21,131 nucleotides of DNA from Bacteroidales bacterium (lineage in GTDB: Bacteria > Bacteroidota > Bacteroidia > Bacteroidales > Bacteroidaceae). Made by a program: the position numbers and the translations under genes. Where the stretch lies: contig SFID01000114.1 of NCBI GenBank assembly GCA_004555425.1, positions 1 through 21,131 on the forward strand, read 5' to 3'. Position 1 is the stretch's first letter. Every line of letters begins with the position of its first letter. Below the pieces are notes generated by a model. It was not told the origin of the DNA and did no database searches. It worked only from the letters and a program-made list of their open reading frames with translations. Of this stretch, positions 14,928 to 21,131 are shown piece by piece.

Positions 14928-15823
14928 TCATCCTACTCGTTACCCTCGTCTGCGCAGGTAGCTATGCCGCGGCCCAAGAACTGGATGCGCGCGTCACAAT
15001 CAACCACCAGCAGGTGCAAGGAACGAATACGAGCGTTTTCGAAGCGTTGGAGAAAAGTCTGACTAACTTGCTCAACGACCGACAATGGACGCAGTATCAG
15101 TTTAACCGCAACGAGCGCATCCAATGTACCTTTGCCATCAACGTGAAGAAGTACGACGAGAGCACAGGTCAGATGAACGCCTCGCTGACGGTGCAATCCA
15201 CGCGCCCTGTCTATAACTCCAACTACACTTCAACCGTATTCAGCATCGTTGACAACGAATTTACGTTTGAGTTTCAACCCTTCGACCAGTTGGAATTTCG
15301 CCCCGACGTCATTGACAAAGACCTGACAGCACTCATTGCCTACTACGCCTATATTATTATAGGTATGGACCTCGACACGATGTCGCCCGAAGGAGGCACC
15401 GAAATACTTCAGCTGGCGAAGACTGTGTGCAACAACGCGCAGGGACTGACGCTCTCGGCAAAAGGATGGAAACCTTTTGAGAGCGACAAGAACCGCTATG
15501 CTATCATCAACGACTATCTGGATTCGGGAATGGCTCCCTTTCGCGCCCTGCAATACAAATATTATCGCGAAGGGCTAGACACAATGGCCGAAAACGTGGA
15601 CCGCGGTCGCACCGCCGTCACCGAAGCCATCGAAATGCTCAAGACGGCCAAGGATAACAAACCCATGTCCATGCTCCCGCAGATTTGGACGGAGTACAAA
15701 AGAGACGAACTCGTGGGTATCTACCAAGGAAAGGGCACCACGAAGGAGAAGGAAAGCGTAAGCACGATTCTTTCCAGCATCAACGCCTCGCAAAACGTAC
15801 ACTGGAACAAGATTAAGAAATAA
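14909..15823 (+). CDS. porD: PorD / DUF4835 family protein
   Basis: The 304-residue secreted protein starts with a clear signal peptide (LIILLVTLVCAGSYAAAQ, cleavage near residue 23). The mature part has no membrane segment and matches the DUF4835 pattern: LDARVTINHQQVQGTN, then a YYAYIIIGMDLDTMSPEGG segment and repeated aromatic and charged stretches toward the C-terminus. In Porphyromonas gingivalis the family member PorD has been associated with the type IX secretion system, but its exact job is unknown and most Bacteroidetes carry it. It overlaps coaBC by 19 bases and precedes recN, the usual order. Confidence 0.88.
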   Translation: MRYTRLIILLVTLVCAGSYAAAQELDARVTINHQQVQGTNTSVFEALEKSLTNLLNDRQWTQYQFNRNERIQCTFAINVKKYDESTGQMNASLTVQSTRPVYNSNYTSTVFSIVDNEFTFEFQPFDQLEFRPDVIDKDLTALIAYYAYIIIGMDLDTMSPEGGTEILQLAKTVCNNAQGLTLSAKGWKPFESDKNRYAIINDYLDSGMAPFRALQYKYYREGLDTMAENVDRGRTAVTEAIEMLKTAKDNKPMSMLPQIWTEYKRDELVGIYQGKGTTKEKESVSTILSSINASQNVHWNKIKK

Positions 15824-15883
15824 ACGAGAACAAGCAGTAAACGCTCTGGGTGCTCTTTTTGGCGCAACAAATGAAAATTCTCC

Positions 15884-17545
15884 ATGCTTACTAGACTCTA
15901 TATTCTCCACTACGCACTCATCGAACGCCTCGACATTGACTTCACGCAAGGTTTCTCTGTCATCACTGGCGAAACGGGCGCGGGCAAAAGCATTATGCTC
16001 GGCGCGCTCGGGCTCTTGTTAGGCGGACGCGCGGATGCCAAAGCCATCCAACAGGGTGCAACGAAATGCTGCGTGGAAGCGACCTTCGATGTGAGCCGCC
16101 TCCACCTGGACGCGCTGATGGAGGAAGCCGACATCGACTTTGACGGCCGCGAATGTATCGTGCGCCGCGAAGTGACCACTGCTGGCAAGAGCCGCGCCTT
16201 TGTCAACGACACGCCCGTTCAGGTGGCCTTTCTAAAACGTCTGGGCAGCCAGCTCATAGACATTCATTCCCAGCACCGCAATCTACTCCTTGGCGAAGAA
16301 AATTTTCTCCTTGAAACCCTTGACACGGTAGGTGACACCGCGCCACTGCTCGCCGACTACCAACGGATTTTCAATGAATGGAGGACTTCTGTGAGCCGTC
16401 TGGAAAATCTGCGAAAGCAGGCTGCACAAGGGGCTGCCGATGCCGACTACATGCAGCACCGCTTGCAAATGCTCAACGAGGCCAACCTCAATGACGGCGA
16501 ACAAGAAGAGCTGGAGGCGGAAGCCGAGATGCTGAGCCACGTGGAGGATATCAAGACGGCTTTCTACCAAGCCACAATGGCGCTCAACGGAGAAGAAAAC
16601 AGCCCTATCGCCGCCGCACGAACCGCTGCCCACGCCCTCGAAAGTGTCAGCCAAGTGTACAGCGGCACCAACGAACTGGTGGAACGGCTAGAAAGCGTGC
16701 GCATCGAAATGGAGGACATCGCCGACGAGGTGGAACGCATCTCTGAGTCGTTAGAGTTCGACCCCGCACGCCTGCAATTCGTCAACGACCGTCTGAGCAC
16801 TATCTACAGTCTCGAAAAGAAGTTTGCCGTTTCCACCGTGGCGGAACTGCTGAACAAGGAAGCGGAATTGCAGACGGCGCTCAACCAGATTGAAAACAGC
16901 GATGAACTCATCCAAGAACTGGAAAGGGAGACCGCGCAACATTATCAAGCACTTCTCGCAGCAGGAGAGGCACTCACAAATGCCCGCAAGGCAGCTGGCG
17001 AATATGTCGCTGGGCAGCTGTGCACAACACTGGCCTCGCTGGGAATGCCCTCGGCCACCCTGTCGTTCGCTTTCACCAATCGTCCCCACCCCGAAGCCTC
17101 GGGCACAGCCAGCGTGACCCTCCTTTTCAGCGGCAACCACAAGGTGGCGCCGCAGGACGTGAGCCAAATCGCCTCGGGAGGCGAAATTGCCCGCCTCATG
17201 CTGGCTCTCAAAGCCCTCATCGCGGGTCACAAAAATCTGCCTACTATCGTTTTCGATGAAATTGACACAGGCGTTTCGGGCACAATGGCTGAGCGAATGG
17301 CGCAAGTCATGCAGGAGATGGCCGCCCACTGCCAGGTGCTCTGCATCACCCATTTGCCACAAATCGCAGCCTTGGGCCATCGCCACTATCGCGTTCACAA
17401 GGCCGAAACGGAGGAAGGCACGACGAGCCACATTGACCTCCTGGACAACGATGCCCGTATCCGCGAAATCGCCAATATGCTCAGCGGCGCACAACTGACA
17501 GAAGCGGCTATCAACAATGCCCGCGCGTTGCTCCACCTCGAATAG
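15884..17545 (+). CDS. recN: DNA repair ATPase RecN
   Basis: The 553-residue SMC-like ATPase acts at double-strand breaks. The head starts with LYILHYALIERLDIDF and Walker A GETGAGKS (29-36), followed by IDIHSQHRNLLL. The middle is a charged, Glu-rich coiled-coil region from about 150 to 370. The C-terminal half of the head has the ABC signature SGGE near 431, Walker B TIVFDEIDTG (about 454-463) and the late CITHLPQIAALGHRHYRV switch. All ATPase motifs are intact. The start at 15884 gives the standard N-terminus. It is spaced 60 bases after porD and probably belongs to the same transcript. Confidence 0.97.
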   Translation: MLTRLYILHYALIERLDIDFTQGFSVITGETGAGKSIMLGALGLLLGGRADAKAIQQGATKCCVEATFDVSRLHLDALMEEADIDFDGRECIVRREVTTAGKSRAFVNDTPVQVAFLKRLGSQLIDIHSQHRNLLLGEENFLLETLDTVGDTAPLLADYQRIFNEWRTSVSRLENLRKQAAQGAADADYMQHRLQMLNEANLNDGEQEELEAEAEMLSHVEDIKTAFYQATMALNGEENSPIAAARTAAHALESVSQVYSGTNELVERLESVRIEMEDIADEVERISESLEFDPARLQFVNDRLSTIYSLEKKFAVSTVAELLNKEAELQTALNQIENSDELIQELERETAQHYQALLAAGEALTNARKAAGEYVAGQLCTTLASLGMPSATLSFAFTNRPHPEASGTASVTLLFSGNHKVAPQDVSQIASGGEIARLMLALKALIAGHKNLPTIVFDEIDTGVSGTMAERMAQVMQEMAAHCQVLCITHLPQIAALGHRHYRVHKAETEEGTTSHIDLLDNDARIREIANMLSGAQLTEAAINNARALLHLE

Positions 17546-17658
17546 CAGACAATGCAGCAGGGAGGCACGCCCTTTTCTCGGCCTTTCCTGCTCCTTGGAT
17601 AGAAGAATTGACCAACCTATTTCCCAGAGAAAATTCACCAGATTACTCCTCACAACTC

Positions 17659-19377
17659 ATGAAAACCTTCACCACCTTCATACTCGCCTTGTTCGTGTCC
17701 GCCGCAGCCTTTGCGGGCTCGCTCTCTCCGAAAGATGCCCACAAGGCTATGTTCAACGTCTTCACTTTTGACCAGAATGGCGCTCTCCTCGGCTCGGGCT
17801 ATGGATTCTTCACCGCCGAGAGCGGCGAGGCCGTGGCTTCCTTCCAACTCTTTCGGGGTGCCAGCCGTGCCGAAATAGTCGATTGGAAAGGCAACCGCCT
17901 GCCTGTGCAGCGCATCCTCGGTGCTTCGGAAAACTATGACCTTGTGCGCTTCACCGTGGAGGGCAAGAAGATTTCCGCCCTGGCCATCGGCGGTGCACAA
18001 GACCTGACAGCGGGCAACGAACTGACCCTCGTGCGCTACACGACGGAGAAGAAGGGGGCCCCACAAGCCACTCAGGTTTTGCAAGTGGACAATTACGATG
18101 CCTACAAGTACCTGAGCATTTCGGCCACAAACGAGAACGCCAATCTCACCTGCCCACTGCTGGATGCTTCGGGCAATGTGGTGGCCATTTCGCAGCGCAA
18201 CGTGGGCAAGGATGCCGAGACCGCCTGCGCCATTGACGCTCGCTGCATTCAGACCCTAACGACCAACATGACCAGTTTCATGAATAGCGACCTCCAAGCC
18301 ATTCTGATACCCAAGGCATTGCCCGCCTCAGAGCAGGAAGCAATGACCTACATCTACATGATGGGCTACAAGGATTCGCTGCAAGCCCATACGGCCTTCA
18401 ATGACTTTGTGACCGCTTATCCGGAGAACGTTGAAGGCTACGTCAGTCGTGCGGCTTTCTTGGCTCGCCAACGGCAGTTCGAGGCTGCGGATGCCGATTA
18501 CGCACAGGCTTTCGCAAAGGCAGAAAATCCCACTGCCAATATGCGTCCCGACCAAGTGCACCATTCGCTGAGCGCACTTATCTACCAGCAATGGGTGAGC
18601 GGCGTGCAGAATCTCCCCGAAGCCTGGTCCATGCAGCGCGCCTACGATGAAGCCACCCAGGCACAGGCAGCCCATCCCTCAACCGACTATCGGATGCAAC
18701 AGGCCAACTGCCTTTTTGCCATGAAGAAGTATCAGGAGGCCTACGAGGACTTCATCGCCGTGTGCCACGACCCTGCCATTCAAGGCGACAAGTGGACGGC
18801 GCGCGGCCGCACCGAACTTTGGTACTCCGCTGCCCGTTCGTTGGAACTGGCTGGCGGCGATTCGTTGGAGGTCATTGCCTTGATGGATAGCGTTGTTGCC
18901 CAAATGCCCCGTCCCTATGACGCCACGGCAGCCCGTTTCATCCTGGAGCGCGCCTATCGTCTGCAAGCTGCGGGCGAATACCGCCGCGCTATCGCAGACT
19001 ACCGCGAATACGAGAACATAATGGGCCCGCGCAACATGACGGACCGCTTCTACTACAATCGCGAGCAACTGGAACTGGAATGCAAGATGTACCAGCAGGC
19101 ACTGGACGACATACAAAGCGCAATGGCTATCAATTCCTCGGACCCCACCTACCCCGTTGAACAAGCCTATATCCTCCTGCGCGCTGGCCTCTTCAAGGAG
19201 ACCGTGCAGGCCTGCGACGATATGATTCGCGTGGTCAAGGACAACCCCGACTATTACAAAATTCGCGGCATCGCCCTCGGCGAACTGGGCAAAAAGCGCG
19301 AAGCGCGCGAGTCCCTGCTCAAGGCACAGTCGCTCGGCGACCCCAATATCGAGCCTCTGCTTGAGAGATACAAATAG
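17659..19377 (+). CDS. Secreted TPR protein with a degenerate trypsin-like domain
   Basis: The protein has 572 residues from ATG 17659 (MKTFTTFILALFVSAAAFA signal peptide). The frame is open to 17608, but that part has no signal. Residues about 25-210 look like a trypsin/HtrA-type fold: GSGYGFFTAESGEAV, QRILGASENYDLVRFTV, and CPLLDASGNVVAI where an active enzyme has a GxSGG-type loop. The His position reads FQLFRGA and the Ser loop lacks its nucleophile, so it is probably a non-catalytic pseudoprotease. The remainder is rich in A/Y/E helices of TPR type, for example SRAAFLARQRQFEAADADYA and YRRAIADYREYENI. A periplasmic scaffold or binding role is inferred. A hairpin terminator follows. Confidence 0.85.
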   Translation: MKTFTTFILALFVSAAAFAGSLSPKDAHKAMFNVFTFDQNGALLGSGYGFFTAESGEAVASFQLFRGASRAEIVDWKGNRLPVQRILGASENYDLVRFTVEGKKISALAIGGAQDLTAGNELTLVRYTTEKKGAPQATQVLQVDNYDAYKYLSISATNENANLTCPLLDASGNVVAISQRNVGKDAETACAIDARCIQTLTTNMTSFMNSDLQAILIPKALPASEQEAMTYIYMMGYKDSLQAHTAFNDFVTAYPENVEGYVSRAAFLARQRQFEAADADYAQAFAKAENPTANMRPDQVHHSLSALIYQQWVSGVQNLPEAWSMQRAYDEATQAQAAHPSTDYRMQQANCLFAMKKYQEAYEDFIAVCHDPAIQGDKWTARGRTELWYSAARSLELAGGDSLEVIALMDSVVAQMPRPYDATAARFILERAYRLQAAGEYRRAIADYREYENIMGPRNMTDRFYYNREQLELECKMYQQALDDIQSAMAINSSDPTYPVEQAYILLRAGLFKETVQACDDMIRVVKDNPDYYKIRGIALGELGKKREARESLLKAQSLGDPNIEPLLERYK

Positions 19378-19490
19378 CGGCCTGCCCCACCCCGCCGCCA
19401 ACCTCGCATCCCATCCCATTATCCCCAAATGATGAGGACACCCAATTGTCATCACAACCTCCAACATTCCCATCAGCTCCACCCATTGCA

Positions 19491-19542
19491 GAGTGGCGCG
19501 CACTGCTCCCTGACCTGTGCGCGCCACTCCTTATTATATATA
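19491..19542 (+). terminator. Hairpin terminator after the TPR gene
   Basis: GAGTGGCGCGCA (19491-19502) and TGCGCGCCACTC (19518-19529) are perfect 12-base arms around a 15-base loop. They are followed by CTTATTATATATA, not a clean T-run but AT-rich. It lies 113 bases after the stop codon. The tail contains an exact 18-base copy of the motif in the glycogen synthase leader. Confidence 0.6.
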
Positions 19543-19548
19543 ATAGGT

Positions 19549-20133
19549 ATGTGCCTGCTCGCTACGCTGGTCGGCTGTGGCGACATTGATTTCTCGGAAG
19601 ACAAGGTCGCCTCGCCGCCCAGCATTGACTCCACCAAGGTAGATACGGCGGAATATATCAGTGTGGCCGAAGCTCTGGCCCTCCCCCTGAACTCGCCAGC
19701 CACCATCCGCGGCATCATTGTCGGCACAATCCAAGGCACAACGTTCAGCAAGTTCACCGAAGGCCTTAACCTTGAATCGCCTAATACGAACCTGGTCATC
19801 GGCGATAGCCTGTACAATGGCAACACCAACCAATACATGGCCGTACGCCTGCCTGCCAACAGCGACTACCGCGAACTCTTCAACCTGAAGGAACATCCCG
19901 AACTCCTCCACCGCACCATCATCATCTCCACCTATGGGCTGGAGAAATATTTTGGGCGCAACGGCATCACCAACATCGCCGCCGTGTATCTCGTTCCCCT
20001 TTCCGAGGAGAACGATAATACGGGCGGCAATGGCGACAACCCTGGCGAGAACCCGCCTCCCACGGACAATCCCACCCTGCCACCCACACCCATCATCAAC
20101 GATACGACCACCTACATTCCCGAAGGCAGATAA
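19549..20133 (+). CDS. Putative lipoprotein with DUF6359-like OB domain
   Basis: From ATG 19549 the protein has 194 residues and begins MCLLATLVGC, a lipobox with the acylated Cys at residue 10. A region from about 35 to 150 (SPATIRGIIVGTIQG, ESPNTNLVIGDS, LFNLKEHPELLHRTIII, YFGRNGITNIAAVYLVP) resembles the DUF6359 domain of Bacteroidetes cell-surface proteins, an OB-like fold of unknown role. The last ~45 residues are Pro/Asn/Thr-rich and probably disordered. The signal peptide is unusually short and has no positive residue. The frame is open upstream to 19429, but that part crosses the hairpin and reads unlike a protein. The real start is uncertain. No partner genes suggest a function. Confidence 0.75.
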   Translation: MCLLATLVGCGDIDFSEDKVASPPSIDSTKVDTAEYISVAEALALPLNSPATIRGIIVGTIQGTTFSKFTEGLNLESPNTNLVIGDSLYNGNTNQYMAVRLPANSDYRELFNLKEHPELLHRTIIISTYGLEKYFGRNGITNIAAVYLVPLSEENDNTGGNGDNPGENPPPTDNPTLPPTPIINDTTTYIPEGR

Positions 20134-20240
20134 GCGCAAAGGAAGGCCGCACTTCACACCTCCATCCGACAAAAATGCTAAGGAAACAGGGGCTGTGGGC
20201 CAAGAAAAGCACACGTTCCCGTATTTTTTACCAGAAATCC

Positions 20241-20271
20241 TTTGGCAGTTAAAAATAAAACCGTACCTTTG
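20241..20271 (+). promoter_or_regulatory. Consensus promoter of the tRNA pair
   Basis: TTTG (20241-20244), 19 bases, then TACCTTTG (20264-20271) is an exact match to the Bacteroidetes TTTG-N19-TAnnTTTG consensus. Transcription should start near 20278, about 26 bases before tRNA-Ser. Confidence 0.88.
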
Positions 20272-20303
20272 CATCGCATTTCGGAAGAGATGCCCAATGG
20301 AAA

Positions 20304-20391
20304 GGAAGTTTGGGTGAGTGGCTGAAACCACCAGTTTGCTAAACTGACGTACGGGATTACCGTACCGGGGGTTCGAATCCCCCAGCTTCCG
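20304..20391 (+). tRNA. tRNA-Ser (GCT anticodon)
   Basis: The 88-base gene has the acceptor pair GGAAGTT/AGCTTCC, the anticodon loop TTGCTAA with GCT at 20338-20340, the long class II variable arm TACGG-GATTA-CCGTA and the T-arm GGGGGTTCGAATCCCCC. The CCA end is not encoded and is followed by CTC, so it must be added by the nucleotidyltransferase. Confidence 0.96.
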
Positions 20392-20399
20392 CTCTTTTT

Positions 20400-20474
20400 G
20401 GCGCTTTCGTCTAGCGGCTAGGACACATGCCTCTCACGCATGGAACACGGGTTCGATTCCCGTAGGCGCTACCA
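20400..20474 (+). tRNA. tRNA-Glu (CTC anticodon)
   Basis: The D-arm GTCTAGCGGCTAGGAC, anticodon stem CATGC/GCATG with loop CTCTCAC (anticodon CTC), and T-arm ACGGGTTCGATTCCCGT are all standard for tRNA-Glu. The acceptor stem GGCGCTT pairs with AGGCGCT with wobble at the first and sixth pairs (G1-U72 and U6-G67). Here CCA is encoded, unlike the serine tRNA 8 bases upstream. Confidence 0.95.
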
Positions 20475-20477
20475 AAA

Positions 20478-20505
20478 ATCCTCGTCTTTCGACGAGGATT
20501 TTTTT
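20478..20505 (+). terminator. Terminator of the tRNA operon
   Basis: ATCCTCGTC and GACGAGGAT form a 9-bp stem with a TTTC loop, extendable by A-T pairs, followed by a run of seven T. This is a textbook Rho-independent terminator directly after the tRNA-Glu CCA. Confidence 0.95.
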
Positions 20506-20526
20506 GTTTATACTCCCTTTCTCTTC

Positions 20527-20671
20527 GCAATGAGAACAAACTCCGTACTCTCACATTACCGAGCAAGGCGCGGTACTTTCACGTTACAACTCCGCTGCTG
20601 AGCAATGAGAACGAATTCCGTACTCACACCTTACCGAGCAAGGTGCGGTACTTTCACGTTACTCCTCCGCT
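20527..20671. repeat. Two direct copies of a 75-bp repeat
   Basis: Units start with GCAATGAGAAC at 20527 and 20602 and run to CTCCGCT. They share TCCGTACTC, TTACCGAGCAAGG and GCGGTACTTTCACGTTAC, with about ten differences. Each holds a small dyad in which CACCTTACC faces GCAAGGTG (clearest in the second unit). Parts of the same unit recur, inverted, at 20830-20888, and direct at 20919-20952. No ORF is credible here. Confidence 0.8.
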
Positions 20672-20747
20672 AAGCCACACGCCCACAAGCAACGTGCGGT
20701 ACATTGCCTTTTCAATCGGTACGCATAATTATCACATCCCCCGATAT

Positions 20748-20997
20748 GGTAACTACTCAGGTGGTTGCAAGGCAATATACCTCACGTTACTTAAAGACGT
20801 GTGCCTCAGCGATATTGGGCGTATGGCCGAGGTGAGAAATGTACCGCACCTTGATCGCAAGGTGTGAGTACAGGGTTTGTTCTCATTGGGTATATTTTAT
20901 TGTGTGTCATTTTCATGATACTCACACCTTGCCAGCAAGGTGCGGTACATTTCTTTCCAGCGAAATTTGCAACTAAACAACGACCTGAGTAGTTACC
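20748..20997. repeat. 250-bp element with 15-bp inverted ends and nested palindromes
   Basis: GGTAACTACTCAGGT (20748-20762) and ACCTGAGTAGTTACC (20983-20997) are perfect inverted ends. Inside, 20835-20870 and 20919-20954 are inverted copies of each other with 34 of 36 bases matching, and each arm has its own CACCTTG/CAAGGTG dyad. No transposase fits inside, so it would be a non-autonomous element or a structured intergenic repeat. The remaining 21000-21131 is AT-rich, and I see no gene, promoter or repeat in it. Confidence 0.7.
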
Positions 20998-21131
20998 CAA
21001 AATGTTAAATCCAACTTTTTTCGCTCCAAAAATTTTAATATCTTTTATATTTTCGGCCGCGAAAAAATCTCTACATCGTCAATTCGCGCACCGATAAAGC
21101 CAAGAAAATTTCCGCAAAAGCATTTAGAAAA

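Noticed and set aside
17556..17592. Hairpin after recN (AGCAGG...CCTGCT)
   Set aside because: The stem is interrupted and no T-run follows, so I did not call a terminator.
16751..17653. 300-codon minus-strand frame
   Set aside because: It is antisense to recN, whose ATPase motifs are fully intact; the antisense product resembles nothing.
19429..19548. Upstream 40-codon extension of the lipoprotein
   Set aside because: It spans the inverted-repeat terminator and is rich in His, Gln and Cys with no signal-like features until the last few codons.

Overview
The window looks like chromosomal DNA from the order Bacteroidales, possibly a Prevotellaceae-like lineage. The evidence is the run dnaN / DnaQ-like exonuclease / coaBC / porD (DUF4835) / recN, a TPP-riboswitch-controlled TonB-dependent receptor followed by pnuT and thiamine pyrophosphokinase, a GT3-type glycogen synthase, a DUF3127 OB-fold protein, a DUF6359-like lipoprotein, and promoters of the TTTG-N19-TAnnTTTG type. 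The genus cannot be fixed from sequence alone.

Layout. (1) 1-480: the first 12 codons of a minus-strand gene, its promoter, and a palindromic repeat element. (2) 481-4135, minus strand: a thiamine uptake and activation operon, transcribed promoter -> TPP riboswitch with a terminator-like platform -> TonB receptor -> PnuT -> thiamine pyrophosphokinase. The receptor gene is frameshifted near its 3' end and probably also has a deletion there. (3) 4136-5050: about 900 bp without a gene, packed with repeats: a second palindromic element, four tandem 22-bp hairpin units, four 21-bp repeats, a promoter and an AT-rich leader. (4) 5051-9477, plus strand: glycogen synthase and glycogen phosphorylase (synthesis and breakdown in one unit), closed by a 13-bp-stem terminator. 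(5) 9560-11059, minus strand: a third repeat element, mtgA (peptidoglycan glycosyltransferase) and a DUF3127 SSB-like protein. (6) 11060-11547: a divergent spacer with a candidate structured RNA of about 170 nt. (7) 11548-20133, plus strand: dnaN, a fourth repeat element, DnaQ-like exonuclease, coaBC, porD, recN, a TPR protein with a decayed protease domain, and a lipoprotein. (8) 20241-20505: a consensus promoter, tRNA-Ser(GCT), tRNA-Glu(CTC) and a strong terminator. (9) 20527-21131: 75-bp direct repeats and a 250-bp element of nested palindromes.

The gene content is ordinary housekeeping. The unusual part is the repeat load. One family of short non-coding elements is present in four copies. 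All share the 20-bp inverted ends AGGTAGGTTCTATAAATTAG, their interiors differ, and 4-bp flanking direct repeats are visible at three copies (near-match at the fourth). They behave like MITEs that settle just beside gene ends. No new defence or metabolic system is evident. The best leads are this repeat family, the candidate RNA upstream of dnaN, and the broken thiamine receptor gene.
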